DNA of 64,000 nucleotides from Microvirga massiliensis. GTDB taxonomy: Bacteria; Pseudomonadota; Alphaproteobacteria; Rhizobiales; Beijerinckiaceae. Made by a program: the position numbers and the translations under genes. Below the pieces are notes generated by a model, which ran no database searches, was not told where the DNA came from, and worked only from the letters and a program-made list of their open reading frames with translations. The DNA lies in NCBI RefSeq assembly GCF_001006805.1, contig NZ_LN811353.1:77763-141762 (forward strand), in the 5' to 3' direction. Shown piece after piece: positions 30,506-40,033 of this stretch (within the stretch, counting starts at the first letter, position 1; the number at the start of each line of letters is the position of its first letter).

Positions 30506-31738
30506 TTACGTCTCGAGCCGGCGCCGCCGCTGGGCCAGGGTGCGCAGACGCAGGGCATTGAGCTTGATGAAGCCGGCCGCGTCCCGGTGATCGTAGGCGA
30601 CCTTGCCTTCCTCGAAAGTGACGAGGTCCTGGTCGTAGAGCGAATAGGGACTGGTCCGCCCGATCACGTGGACGCCGCCCTTGTAGAGCTTCAGGCGGAC
30701 CTCGCCGGTGACGAGGGCCTGGGAATGGTCGATCGCCGCCTGGAGCATCTCCCGCTCGGGGCTGAACCAGAAACCGTTATAGATCAGCTCCGCATAGCGC
30801 GGCATGAGCTCGTCCTTGAGATGCGCCGCGCCGCGATCGAGGGTGATCGACTCGATGGCGCGATGCGCCGGGAGCAGGATCGTGCCGCCCGGCGTCTCGT
30901 ACATGCCGCGGCTCTTCATGCCGACGAAGCGGTTCTCGACGAGGTCGAGACGCCCGATCCCATTCGCACGGCCGAGCTCGTTGAGACGCGCGAGGAGCGC
31001 GGCCGGCCCGAGCTTCTGGCCATCGATCGAGACCGGATCGCCGCGCTCGAAGCCGATCGTGATGATCGTCGGCTTGTCGGGAGCATCCTCGGGGTTCACG
31101 GTGCGCGAATAGACGTAATCCGGCACTTCGACGGCCGGATCCTCCAGAACCTTGCCCTCCGAGGAGGCGTGCAGGAGGTTGGCGTCGACGGAGAACGGCG
31201 CGTCGCCGCGCTTGTCCTTGGCGATCGGGATCTGGTGCTGCTCGGCGAACTCGATCAGGCGCGTCCGGGAGGTGAGATCCCACTCCCGCCAGGGCGCGAT
31301 GACCGTCACGTCGGGCTTGAGCGCGTAATAGGTGAGTTCGAACCGGACCTGGTCGTTGCCCTTGCCAGTCGCTCCGTGCGCGACGGCATCGGCGCCGACC
31401 TGCTCGGCGATCTCGATCTGCCTCTTGGCGATCAGGGGGCGCGCGATGGACGTGCCGAGAAGATAGAGGCCCTCGTATTGTGCATTGGCACGATACATCG
31501 GGAACACGTAATCCCGGACGAACTCGTCACGGAGATCCTCGATGAAGATGTTCTCGGGCTTGATCCCGAGGAGTTCCGCCTTGCGCCGCGCCGGCTCGAG
31601 CTCCTCGCCCTGGCCGAGATCCGCCGTGAAGGTCACGACCTCGCACCCGTAATGGGTCTGCAGCCACTTCAGGATGATGGAGGTGTCGAGACCGCCGGAA
31701 TAGGCGAGCACGACCTTGTTCACGCGCTTCTGGGACAT
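30506..31738 (-). CDS. argG: Argininosuccinate synthase
   Basis: Joins citrulline and aspartate using ATP in arginine synthesis. The ATP-binding loop is AYSGGLDTS (residues 12-20). Further family segments are [26 protein letters not shown] and [15 protein letters not shown]. The protein is 410 aa, as usual. An intact start ([16 protein letters not shown]) lies 168 bp from the divergent isomerase gene. argH is not in the window. Confidence 0.97.
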   Translation of the reverse strand: MSQKRVNKVVLAYSGGLDTSIILKWLQTHYGCEVVTFTADLGQGEELEPARRKAELLGIKPENIFIEDLRDEFVRDYVFPMYRANAQYEGLYLLGTSIARPLIAKRQIEIAEQVGADAVAHGATGKGNDQVRFELTYYALKPDVTVIAPWREWDLTSRTRLIEFAEQHQIPIAKDKRGDAPFSVDANLLHASSEGKVLEDPAVEVPDYVYSRTVNPEDAPDKPTIITIGFERGDPVSIDGQKLGPAALLARLNELGRANGIGRLDLVENRFVGMKSRGMYETPGGTILLPAHRAIESITLDRGAAHLKDELMPRYAELIYNGFWFSPEREMLQAAIDHSQALVTGEVRLKLYKGGVHVIGRTSPYSLYDQDLVTFEEGKVAYDHRDAAGFIKLNALRLRTLAQRRRRLET

Positions 31739-31906
31739 GACGGATCCGGGAGGTTGGGGCGTGGCCGCGACTTAGCGGGGAAGCCGCCCGCGCGCAACCG
31801 GCTGCGCCCGCGAGGGCTATCCGTGCGGCGAAGGCGACCAATAATCGGGCCTTGTTCCTGCCACGCGAAGCAGACACGCTTGCGCCATTCCCCCTGGAGA
31901 TGATTG

Positions 31907-32536
31907 ATGCCGCGGCGCCCCGTTCTCGAGTTCTGGTACGAGTTTGCCTCCACGTATTCCTATCTCGCCGCGATGAGGATCGAGGCCCTCGCGGAGGCCG
32001 CAGGCGTCGATGTGCGCTGGCGGCCCTTCCTGCTTGGGCCGGTCTTCGCGTCGCAGGGCTGGAATACCTCCCCGTTCAATCTCTTCCCGGCCAAGGGGCG
32101 CTACATGTGGCGTGACATGGAGCGCGAGGCGGCGCGTCTCGGTCTTCCCTTCTATCGGCCCGATCCGTTTCCGCAGAACACGCTCGTCGCGGCGCGCGTC
32201 GCCCTGCTCGGAACAGGGCGCGGCTTTGCTCCCGACTTCTCGCGCGGCATCTTCGAGGAGGAGTTCGGGAAGGGCCGCAGCATCAGCGAGGTGACGGTCG
32301 TCGGGGAGGTGCTGTCGCGCCTTGGCCTCGATGCGCCCGCCATCCTCAAGGAGGCGCAGGGCGACGCCAACAAGACGCGGCTGAAGGCCGTCGGCGAGGA
32401 GGCCCGCTCCCGCGGAATCTTCGGTGCGCCGACCTTTTTTACCGAGGATGGCGAAATGTTCTGGGGCAATGATCGCCTGGAACAGGCGATCGGCTGGGCT
32501 TCAGGGGAGACGCAGCTCCGCACAGCGGCGCGCTGA
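31907..32536 (+). CDS. 2-hydroxychromene-2-carboxylate isomerase-like (DsbA fold)
   Basis: Member of the kappa-GST/HCCA-isomerase family, which catalyses glutathione-dependent isomerisation of hydroxychromene carboxylates in naphthalene-type breakdown. The 209-aa protein opens with EFWYEFASTYSYLAAMRIEA, where the catalytic Ser/Thr-Tyr segment sits, and ends with the GAPTFF cis-Pro motif and FWGNDRLEQA. The exact substrate is unknown. The ATG at 31907 has GGAG upstream. It precedes the IclR gene by about 87 bp and could be its own unit. Confidence 0.86.
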   Translation: MPRRPVLEFWYEFASTYSYLAAMRIEALAEAAGVDVRWRPFLLGPVFASQGWNTSPFNLFPAKGRYMWRDMEREAARLGLPFYRPDPFPQNTLVAARVALLGTGRGFAPDFSRGIFEEEFGKGRSISEVTVVGEVLSRLGLDAPAILKEAQGDANKTRLKAVGEEARSRGIFGAPTFFTEDGEMFWGNDRLEQAIGWASGETQLRTAAR

Positions 32537-32571
32537 GTCCCTGGCCCGGTAATAGTCGCGTCGGCTCAAGC

Positions 32572-32645
32572 GTGTCATTTGTTGACACGGCTGGAGGCTA
32601 ATGCTTGCATAGCGCCATCTGAAATGGCGTTTCAACAAATGAAAC
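32572..32645 (+). promoter_or_regulatory. Twin 17-bp operators and promoter of the IclR gene
   Basis: Two perfect 6-5-6 inverted repeats lie 57 bp apart: GTGTCA-TTTGT-TGACAC at 32572-32588 and GTTTCA-ACAAA-TGAAAC at 32629-32645. Read on the opposite strand, the second differs from the first at only two positions. They therefore look like two sites for one dimeric regulator, most simply the IclR protein itself. A TTGACA (32582-32587) inside the first site, 17 bp from TTGCAT (32605-32610), forms a promoter. Transcription would then start around 32617 and the second site lies over the start of translation. Confidence 0.65.
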
Positions 32646-33466
32646 AGGCGCCGATATATAGGGAGGACCCGGACCCGGCGAGCCGCAAGGCTCAGCCGTC
32701 CGCAAATGCATTGCCAGGGACGACCACGCTCGATCTCGCGCTTCGGATCCTGGAGCATCTGGCTCAGGGATCGCAGCCGGCTTCCCTGGCGTCCCTCGCT
32801 GCTACGTTCTCTGCCTCGAAGGCAACGGTCTATCGGCATCTCCAGACGCTCGTCCGCAACGGCTTCGCGCGCCAGGATCCTGAAACCGGTCGCTATGACG
32901 TCGGGCTGAAGCTCCTCATGCTCGGCGAGGCCTCCCGCAGTCGCTTCGACGTCTCTCGGGCGGCGCGCGGCAAGCTGATGGAGTTGAGGGATGAGACCCG
33001 CCAGGCGGTGACGGTCTGCTCGCTGGTCGAAGACGAACTCGTGGTCCTGGAACTCATCCAGGGCCAGACCGTCGTCGAGTTCGGGATCAGGCCAGGAACC
33101 CGGATGGACATGCATGCCACGGCGCATGGCAGGATCTGGCTCGCATTCGGGCGTCGCGATCTGATGGATCGCATTTTCGCGCGACCGCGCCGTGCATGGA
33201 CTCCCGAGACGATCATGGATCGCGCTGCGCTCGAAGCCGAAGTCGAGCGGGTGCGCACCCGGGGGTGGGCGGTTGCCCCGGGCGAACTCGTCACGGCGGT
33301 CAACGCCCTTGCCGCCCCGGTCTTCGATTATCGCGATGCGCTGGTGGGGTCGCTCGCCGTCGTCGGCTTCACGCAATTCATTCCCGCCGAGCCCGACCCG
33401 GTCATGATTGCCGCGGTCGTCGAGACAGCTCGTGCCATGTCCCGCGCGCTCGGGTGGAAAGGCTGA
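32624..33466 (+). CDS. IclR-family transcriptional regulator
   Basis: Regulator of 280 aa with an N-terminal winged helix (SLAATFSASKATVYRHLQTL) and a C-terminal effector domain (VVEFGIRPGTRMDMHATAHG, VNALAAPVFDYRDALVGSLA). It heads the hyu operon, with hyuA starting 3 bp after its stop, so it probably controls its own expression and that of the catabolic genes. The start is uncertain: ATGs at 32624 and 32639 lie in frame and no Shine-Dalgarno is seen before either. The promoter position suggests a leaderless or very short-leader mRNA. Confidence 0.9.
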   Translation: MAFQQMKQAPIYREDPDPASRKAQPSANALPGTTTLDLALRILEHLAQGSQPASLASLAATFSASKATVYRHLQTLVRNGFARQDPETGRYDVGLKLLMLGEASRSRFDVSRAARGKLMELRDETRQAVTVCSLVEDELVVLELIQGQTVVEFGIRPGTRMDMHATAHGRIWLAFGRRDLMDRIFARPRRAWTPETIMDRAALEAEVERVRTRGWAVAPGELVTAVNALAAPVFDYRDALVGSLAVVGFTQFIPAEPDPVMIAAVVETARAMSRALGWKG

Positions 33467-33469
33467 TTC

Positions 33470-35605
33470 ATGACCTATTCGCTTGCGATCGACATCGGGG
33501 GCACGTTCACGGACATCGTCCTGCGCCACACGGACGGCCGCCTCGTCGTCGACAAGACCCTGACGACCCACGACGATCTGCTCAACGGCTTTTTCCGTGG
33601 CGTCGACGCCGTGCTGCGCAAGGCGGGCGTGACGCCACGGGACGTCGATGGCGTCGTCGTGCACGCGACGACGGTGGTCACCAACGCCGTAATCGAGCGC
33701 AAGGGGCTTCCGACCGCGCTTCTCGTGACTGAAGGCTTCAAGGACGTGCTCGTCATCCGCAACGAGCACCGCTACGAAATGTACGATCCGCAGATCGAGT
33801 TTCCAGAGCCGCTCGTTCCGCGCGAATTGACCTTCGGGGTATCCGAACGAACGCTGGCCGACGGCACGATTCTCCGAGCCGTCGAACCAGGGGACGTGGC
33901 GCGTCTCGCCGAGGTGCTTCGTGAACGTGGCGTGCGTGCCGTTGCGATCTGTTTCCTCAATGCATTCGTGAATCCTGAGAATGAGCGTCGCGTTGCAAAC
34001 GAGTTGGCCCGTCTCCTCCCGGACGTCTTCGTGTGCACGTCGTCCGATGTGGCCCCCCAGATCCGCGAATATGCCCGGGCCTCGACGACCGTCGTCAACG
34101 CCTACGCGATGCCGATCTCGCAGCCCTATCTCCGCGGACTGAGCGAGCGGCTCGCGCGCGAAGAATTCGCGAACAAGCCGCTCATCATGCTGAGCTCGGG
34201 CGGAGTCGTCGGCGCGGAGACGGCCGGTCGCAATCCCGTTCGCATGATCGAGAGTGGACCGGCAGCCGGCGCACTTGCGGCCTGTCACTATGCCGAGGTG
34301 CTCGGCCTCGATCGCCTGATGTCGTTCGATATGGGCGGGACGACCGCCAAGGCCTGTCTGATCGAGAACCGCGAGCCTTTGGTCACGGGCTTGTTCGAGG
34401 TCGATCGCCGCTACCGGTTCAAGGAGGGCAGCGGAATTCCCGTCACCGTGCCCTCGATCGACATGATCGAGATCGGCGCCGGCGGCGGCTCGATCGCTCA
34501 TGTCGATTCCCTGGGGCTCCTCAAGGTGGGGCCGGAGAGTGCGGGCTCGAATCCCGGTCCGGCCTGCTACGGGCGCGGCGGGGCGGAACCGACCGTCACG
34601 GACGCCGACCTCGTACTCGGCCTGCTCGACGCCGACAACTTTCTGGGCGGCGATATGCGCCTCGACGCGCCCGCGGCCACGGCAGCAATGGCGCGCCTCT
34701 CCGACGAACTCGGACTCGGTGCCATCCCGACTGCGCGTGGCATCTTCCGGGTCGTTACCGAGGCCATGGCTTCGGCGGCCCGGACCCATGCGACGGATCG
34801 AGGCGTCGATTATCGCGGTCTTCCACTCTTTGCCTTCGGCGGAGCCGGTCCGGTCCATGCCTGCGAGGTCGCGCACCTGCTCCAGAGCACGAAGGTGATC
34901 ATCCCGCCGCAATCGAGCGTGTTGTCCGCTTTCGGCACGCTGGTGACTCCCGTCCGCCTCGACCTCGTCCGCTCCGATCTCGCGAAGCTCTCCGAGATCG
35001 ATTGGGAGCGCGCGACACTGCTCATCGACGAGCTCGCACGCGAGGCGTTGGCAGCGCTCGCAGAGGCTGGTTGCGGTGCGCGCGACGTGACGTTCGTGTT
35101 CGGCGCGGATCTCCGTTATGCGGGACAGCAGCATGAGGTCACGCTGAACCTCGATGCGGATCCGCGCACGCATCGTGACGCGACGCGGATCGCGGAAGCG
35201 TTCGAGGAGGCCTATCGCCAGCTCTACGGGGTAAACCCGTCCCACGTGCCGATCGAGCTCGTGACATGGCGGCTGACGGCGCGCGGTCCCGTCACACCGT
35301 TTCACAGCGCAGCCGAGCCGGCGCGGAGTGACGGTGCCCCAAAGACATGGCGCATCGTGCATGCATGGGCCGACGACATGCGCGTCCCGGTCTATGCGCG
35401 GGAGGAGCTCGGTCAGGGGCAGGTCCTCCATGGGCCTGCCATCATCGAAGAGCGTGAAACGACCACCGTGCTGCCGCCTGGATGGACCGCAACGGTCGAT
35501 CGATTGGGATGCATCATCGCCACTGCAGGCGGTAAGAGCATCGAGGCTACGGATCCAGGGCAGAACCGGATCGAACGACAGAGGATGAATGCATGCGTAT
35601 CGTGA
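33470..35605 (+). CDS. hyuA: HyuA-family hydantoinase/oxoprolinase subunit
   Basis: ASKHA-type ATPase of the N-methylhydantoinase A / 5-oxoprolinase / acetone carboxylase beta family, which phosphorylates or ring-opens cyclic amides or related compounds with a HyuB partner. The first phosphate motif is DIGGTFTD (residues 8-15), and the second is SFDMGGTTAK. Further family features are MIEIGAGGGSIA and YGRGGAEPTVTDADLVLG. 711 aa, normal length. Its 3' end overlaps the FAH gene by 13 nt. The true substrate cannot be read from the sequence. Confidence 0.92.
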   Translation: MTYSLAIDIGGTFTDIVLRHTDGRLVVDKTLTTHDDLLNGFFRGVDAVLRKAGVTPRDVDGVVVHATTVVTNAVIERKGLPTALLVTEGFKDVLVIRNEHRYEMYDPQIEFPEPLVPRELTFGVSERTLADGTILRAVEPGDVARLAEVLRERGVRAVAICFLNAFVNPENERRVANELARLLPDVFVCTSSDVAPQIREYARASTTVVNAYAMPISQPYLRGLSERLAREEFANKPLIMLSSGGVVGAETAGRNPVRMIESGPAAGALAACHYAEVLGLDRLMSFDMGGTTAKACLIENREPLVTGLFEVDRRYRFKEGSGIPVTVPSIDMIEIGAGGGSIAHVDSLGLLKVGPESAGSNPGPACYGRGGAEPTVTDADLVLGLLDADNFLGGDMRLDAPAATAAMARLSDELGLGAIPTARGIFRVVTEAMASAARTHATDRGVDYRGLPLFAFGGAGPVHACEVAHLLQSTKVIIPPQSSVLSAFGTLVTPVRLDLVRSDLAKLSEIDWERATLLIDELAREALAALAEAGCGARDVTFVFGADLRYAGQQHEVTLNLDADPRTHRDATRIAEAFEEAYRQLYGVNPSHVPIELVTWRLTARGPVTPFHSAAEPARSDGAPKTWRIVHAWADDMRVPVYAREELGQGQVLHGPAIIEERETTTVLPPGWTATVDRLGCIIATAGGKSIEATDPGQNRIERQRMNACVS

Positions 35606-36507
35606 GCTTTCGCGCCGCGGATCTTGATCGGCTGGGGCTGGTCGATGGTGATGAGGTGATTGACCTGCATGCGGTCGACCCCCGTCTCCCGGCCGATCTC
35701 GGCGCGATCCTGCGCGAAACCGGTGGCGACCTTTCGCATCTCGAAAGCATCGCGGCGCGCGCTCGCGCGTCCGCGCGCCGGCCTCTCGCCGGCCTCGAAT
35801 ACGACATCCCCGTGCGCAACCCGGGCAAGATCGTCTGCCTCGGCTTGAATTACGTCGCGCACGCCAAGGAGGGAGTCTATTCCTCCGCGCCGCTGCCGGA
35901 ACATCCTTCGCTCTTCCTGCGGTCGCGAAACTCGCTCACACCGCACGAAGCGGCGATCGAACGGCCGCTCTGTTCCGACAAGCTCGATTACGAGGCCGAG
36001 CTCGTCGCCATCATCGGGAGAAAGATCAGGCATGCCACTCCGGACAACGCCCTCCAGGCGGTGGCCGGTTATGCGTGCTTCAATGACGGATCGCTGCGCG
36101 ATTATCAGCGCCGCACCACGCAGTGGACGATGGGCAAGAATTTCGACCGGACCGGTGGTTTCGGTCCCTGGATGGTGACGTCCGACGCATTGCCGCCGGG
36201 CGCCACGGGGCTGCGCATCGCGTGCCGCCTTAACGGTGCGACCATGCAGTCGGATGATACATCGAACATGATCTTCTCCGTAGCCACGACGATCGTTTCG
36301 ATCACTGAGGGCATGACGCTCGAACCCGGCGATCTCGTCGTGATGGGTACGCCCTCGGGCGTCGGCTATGCCCGTGCGGAGCCGGTCTTCATGAAGGATG
36401 GAGATGTCGTCGAGATCGAAATCGAGGGCATCGGAACGCTCCGCAATCCAATCCGTGACGAAATCGCAGACGAACCTACCAAGATCCGCGGTGCGTCACA
36501 TGCATGA
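35593..36507 (+). CDS. Fumarylacetoacetate hydrolase-family protein
   Basis: FAH-fold enzyme of 304 aa that hydrolyses or decarboxylates a 2-oxo or 1,3-dioxo acid; acylpyruvate hydrolases are the nearest functional type. The metal and catalytic residues are in place: GLNYVAHAKE (H90), DYEAELV (E134, E136), FNDGSLRDYQ (D165) and MGKNFDRTG (K182). The end includes VVMGTPSGVGYAR, a family landmark. It lies between hyuA and hyuB, which is unusual for that pair and suggests it acts on the product of the HyuAB reaction. Confidence 0.9.
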   Translation: MRIVSFRAADLDRLGLVDGDEVIDLHAVDPRLPADLGAILRETGGDLSHLESIAARARASARRPLAGLEYDIPVRNPGKIVCLGLNYVAHAKEGVYSSAPLPEHPSLFLRSRNSLTPHEAAIERPLCSDKLDYEAELVAIIGRKIRHATPDNALQAVAGYACFNDGSLRDYQRRTTQWTMGKNFDRTGGFGPWMVTSDALPPGATGLRIACRLNGATMQSDDTSNMIFSVATTIVSITEGMTLEPGDLVVMGTPSGVGYARAEPVFMKDGDVVEIEIEGIGTLRNPIRDEIADEPTKIRGASHA

Positions 36508-36537
36508 GGGCTGCAGAGCAAATTCCGAGGTGGCAAC

Positions 36538-38112
36538 ATGAAGCCGGACCGATCCGTCCTCGATGGTGTCGAGCTCGAAATCCTCTGGTCGAACCTGATC
36601 GGCATTGTCACCGAGCGAGCGAAGGCGCTGCAGCGGATCGCCTTCAGCCCGATCGTGCGCGAGGCAGGCGATCTCGCCTGCGCACTCTTCGATACCCGCG
36701 GGCGCATGGTGGCGCAGGCCAATACCGGCACGCCCGGCCACATCAATTCGCTCGCCATTGCGGGTGCACATCTGTCGCGCATATTCGCGGGCCGGATCGA
36801 GCCGGGCGACGTGTTGATTTCAAACGACCCCTGGCTGGGGGCTGGCCACTTCTTCGACATCACGGTGCTGTCCCCGATCTTCGACGAAGACAGGCTTCTG
36901 GCCTTTATCGGCTCGACGATCCACCACACCGATATTGGTGGCTACGGCATTGGTGCCGGTGCGCGGGACGTGCACGAGGAGGGACTGTGGATCCCGCCCC
37001 TGAAACTCTACGAGCGGGGCAGGCCGAGCGAGGTCCTGCATGCCATCATCCGCGCGAATGTCAGGACGCCTGACGCCGTGTTCGGCGACCTGGCCGCGCA
37101 GGTCTCGAGTGGACAGGCCGCGAGCGAACGTCTGATCGCCCTCTGCCGCGAGCATGGACTTTCCGATATCGAGGAGCTTTCGGACGAGATCATTCGCCGC
37201 TCCGAGGAGGCCACGCGGGCGGCAATCCGGCAGCTTGCGGCAGGCACCTATCACGGCGAGAGCCGCTTCGATGTTCCGGGTGGCGAGATCGTCACGCTGA
37301 AGACGGCGGTCACGGTCGATCCGCAGGCCGGCGAAATCATCGTCGATTTCGCGGGTTCCTCTCTACAGACGACGACCGGCATCAACGTCGTTCTCAATTA
37401 CACGCACGCCTATACCACCTTCGCGATCCGGTCCTGCCTCAATCCGGATTTGCCGAACAACAGCGGCAGCCTGGCGCCGATCAAGGTTCGCGCACCGGAA
37501 GGCTCGATCGTGAACTGCACCTATCCTGCGCCGGTGAATGCGCGGCACGTGGTCGGTATGTATGTGCCCATGCCGATCCTCAAGGCCTTGTATCAGGTGA
37601 TGCCGGAGCGGGTGCTCGCAGAGGGGTCGGGGGCCGTCTGGACGATCCAGATCCAGGGCCGCCAGGCGGACGGCAGACCCTTCACGTCCTCGATGTTCAA
37701 TTATTCAGGCGGGATGGGTGCGCGGGCGACAAAGCCCGGTCCGAGCGCCACCTGCTATCCGACCGGTGTCGCCGCGGTTCCCGTCGAGATCCTCGAAGCC
37801 GTGATGCCGATCGTCTTCGACCGCAAGGAGTTGCGGCCGGATTCCGGCGGGGCCGGGCACAGCCGGGGCGGTGACGGACAAATCATCCAATTCAGGATGC
37901 GCACCAGCGACGAATGGCTTCTCAACGCCGTACCCAGCCGTCTCGACGAAGGGCCGGAGGGAATCGGCGGCGGCGCTCCTGGCGCCCCGGGCCGGTTCCT
38001 CGTCAACGGGGAACCGGTCGCATCGGCCCGCAAGCTCACCATGCAGCCCGACGACGTCGTGCTGATGGAAACGCCGGGAGGGGGCGGTTACGGTCCCCCA
38101 ATCGATCAATAA
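36538..38112 (+). CDS. hyuB: HyuB-family hydantoinase/oxoprolinase subunit
   Basis: Partner of HyuA, 524 aa, resembling N-methylhydantoinase B. The N-terminal segment DGVELEILWSNLIGIVTERA and DGRGxMxxQ-like DTRGRMVAQANTGTPGHIN are typical. It also has SNDPWLGAGHFFDI, HHTDIGG and, near the C-terminus, DSGGAGHSRGGDG and TPGGGGYG. It follows the FAH gene by 30 bp with GAGGTGG before its ATG, and precedes the transporter genes. Confidence 0.92.
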   Translation: MKPDRSVLDGVELEILWSNLIGIVTERAKALQRIAFSPIVREAGDLACALFDTRGRMVAQANTGTPGHINSLAIAGAHLSRIFAGRIEPGDVLISNDPWLGAGHFFDITVLSPIFDEDRLLAFIGSTIHHTDIGGYGIGAGARDVHEEGLWIPPLKLYERGRPSEVLHAIIRANVRTPDAVFGDLAAQVSSGQAASERLIALCREHGLSDIEELSDEIIRRSEEATRAAIRQLAAGTYHGESRFDVPGGEIVTLKTAVTVDPQAGEIIVDFAGSSLQTTTGINVVLNYTHAYTTFAIRSCLNPDLPNNSGSLAPIKVRAPEGSIVNCTYPAPVNARHVVGMYVPMPILKALYQVMPERVLAEGSGAVWTIQIQGRQADGRPFTSSMFNYSGGMGARATKPGPSATCYPTGVAAVPVEILEAVMPIVFDRKELRPDSGGAGHSRGGDGQIIQFRMRTSDEWLLNAVPSRLDEGPEGIGGGAPGAPGRFLVNGEPVASARKLTMQPDDVVLMETPGGGGYGPPIDQ

Positions 38113-38143
38113 CAAGAACGATCAACATCCAGGAGGAACGCTC

Positions 38144-39301
38144 ATGTCGAAAATGCAAATGTCGAAGTTGCGTCGGCTCACTCTTGCGGCGGGTTGTCTC
38201 GCGGCGGCGTTCGCCGTCTCGCCTGCTTCAGCGCAAGATACCTATCGGCTCGGCATATCGGCCGGTCTGACGGGCTATGCGGCCACAGTCGACCGCGCTT
38301 GGTCCGATGCCGTGCAGCTGGCAGCCGAAGCGGTGAACAGCCGAGGGGGCGTGCTGGGGCGCAAGCTCCAGGTGATCGTCGAGGACAACCGGTCCGAGCC
38401 GCAGGAGGCCGTTACCGTCTACCGCAAGATGATCTCGTCCGACCAGGTGAACGTGTTCACCTCGGGATGCGTGTCGGCCGGCAATTTCGCGGCCGCTGGG
38501 CTCGTCGTCCGGGCTCAGATCCCGATGGTGCTGTGCTCGATCCTGCCGCAGCAGCCGGATCACGTGAAATGGGCCTTCACGACGATCCCGCCGCCGCGCT
38601 TCGAGGTCGAGACCAGGTTGAAATATCTGCAGGACAGGACGCAGATCAAGAAGATCGGTGTCCTGCACGATCCCACGCCCTATGCCAACCTGCAGAAGCA
38701 GGCGGCCGAGAAGGCCGCTCCGCAGTTCGGACTCGAGATCGTCGGGATCGAGCAATACAAGCAGGACGATGCGGATCTCTCGGTGCAGATCAGTAAGATG
38801 CACGCAGCCGGGGCGCGGGCGATCCTGAAGATCGGTCTCGGCGGAACCACGCTCACGGCCGCGAAGAACATCAAGCAGCTCGGTCTCGACATGCTGATGC
38901 TCACGAGCCTCGAGGACATCGCGGTGTTCAGGCCTGTCGCGGAGGTACTCGGCGACAAGTTCTTCTTCGTCGCTTCTCCCTCGCAGGTCTATGATGCTCT
39001 GCCGGATAGCGCGCTCAAGAAGGAGATCACGGCTTTCCTGGGCCCCTGGCGCGCCAAGTATCAGGATCGCGACCCGAACTGGGCCGGCCGCGGCTGGGAC
39101 GCCGTCATGCTCACGGTGAAGGCCGTCGAGGCCGCGAAATCCTTCGAAGGTCCTAAGGTGCGTGATGCTCTCGAGTCGATCTCAGGCTGGCAGGGAACGA
39201 CGGGAATCTACAACTTCTCGCCCGAAAACCATCAGGGCATCACCGAGAACCCGCTCTTCCTCGCCCAGATCAAGGACGGCCAGGTCGTTCTCGCTCAATA
39301 A
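38144..39301 (+). CDS. ABC transporter substrate-binding protein (Leu/Ile/Val-type)
   Basis: Periplasmic binding protein of the LivK/HAAT type, 385 aa. The signal peptide (MSKLRRLTLAAGCLAAAFAV, then SPASA) is cleaved most likely after ASA before QDTYRLGI. The mature part has the type-I periplasmic fold pattern ending with GTTGIYNFSPENHQGI. AGGAGG precedes the ATG. Its place next to HyuAB, FAH and LivFMGH genes suggests it delivers the substrate of that pathway, not necessarily a branched-chain amino acid. Confidence 0.9.
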   Translation: MSKMQMSKLRRLTLAAGCLAAAFAVSPASAQDTYRLGISAGLTGYAATVDRAWSDAVQLAAEAVNSRGGVLGRKLQVIVEDNRSEPQEAVTVYRKMISSDQVNVFTSGCVSAGNFAAAGLVVRAQIPMVLCSILPQQPDHVKWAFTTIPPPRFEVETRLKYLQDRTQIKKIGVLHDPTPYANLQKQAAEKAAPQFGLEIVGIEQYKQDDADLSVQISKMHAAGARAILKIGLGGTTLTAAKNIKQLGLDMLMLTSLEDIAVFRPVAEVLGDKFFFVASPSQVYDALPDSALKKEITAFLGPWRAKYQDRDPNWAGRGWDAVMLTVKAVEAAKSFEGPKVRDALESISGWQGTTGIYNFSPENHQGITENPLFLAQIKDGQVVLAQ

Positions 39302-39322
39302 TGCCGTCCGGGAGATCTCGCG

Positions 39323-40033
39323 ATGCGCGTCTTCGAGACCGAGGCACTGGCGGCCCGCTACGGCCATGTCGAAGCACTGCGTGGCGTCAACCTCCATGTC
39401 GAGGATGGCGAACTCGTCGCCGTCCTCGGCCCGAACGGTGCCGGGAAATCGACCCTGATGCGTGCGATCATGGGCCTGATTGCCAATACCGGAACCGTGC
39501 GTCTGCAGGGAGAGCCGCTGCCGCGCCGCGATCCGGCGGCTCTCGCCGCACGCGGGGTCGTCATGGTGCCGGAAGGCCGGGGCATTTTCGGACCGATGAG
39601 CGTCGAGGACAATCTCGAACTCGGCGCTTATCTGCTCGGCCGCGGGGATCCCCTTTTCGAGGAGCGTCGAGCGCGCGTCCTCGGCCTCTTTCCGCGCCTC
39701 AAGGAGCGGCTGTCGCAGGTTGCCGGATCCCTGTCCGGCGGTGAGCAGCAGATGCTTGCCGTCGGGCGCGCCTTGATGGCCGGTCCACGCATCCTGCTGC
39801 TCGACGAACCGTCGCTCGGGCTGGCCCCGAGAGTCACGGCCGAGATCATGGAAACCCTCGGCGAACTCAACCGCCAGGGGCTCCCGATCATCCTCGTCGA
39901 ACAGAAGGCGCCGCTCGCTCTCAAACTCGCAAATCGTGCCTATCTCCTGTCGCTCGGACGGATCATGGCCGAAATCAACCCACGCGAGATCACATCGCAT
40001 GACGAGCTTTCGCGCTACTACTTCAGCGCGTGA
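39323..40033 (+). CDS. livF: ABC transporter ATP-binding protein, LivF-type
   Basis: One of two ATPases of the branched-chain-amino-acid-type transporter. 236 aa. Walker A GPNGAGKS (residues 36-43), signature SLSGGEQQMLAVGRAL, Walker B RILLLDEPSLGLAP. The LivF look is clear from VVMVPEGRGIFGPMSVEDNL. The 3' end overlaps the livM start by about 35 nt. Substrate specificity is set by the binding protein and permeases. Confidence 0.93.
   Translation: MRVFETEALAARYGHVEALRGVNLHVEDGELVAVLGPNGAGKSTLMRAIMGLIANTGTVRLQGEPLPRRDPAALAARGVVMVPEGRGIFGPMSVEDNLELGAYLLGRGDPLFEERRARVLGLFPRLKERLSQVAGSLSGGEQQMLAVGRALMAGPRILLLDEPSLGLAPRVTAEIMETLGELNRQGLPIILVEQKAPLALKLANRAYLLSLGRIMAEINPREITSHDELSRYYFSA

Noticed and set aside
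32501..35431. Very long (976-codon) minus-strand open frame opposite the IclR and hyuA genes
   Set aside because: It is the antisense shadow of well-identified genes; high GC keeps the reverse frame open, and the product has His/Arg/Asp-rich nonsense composition.
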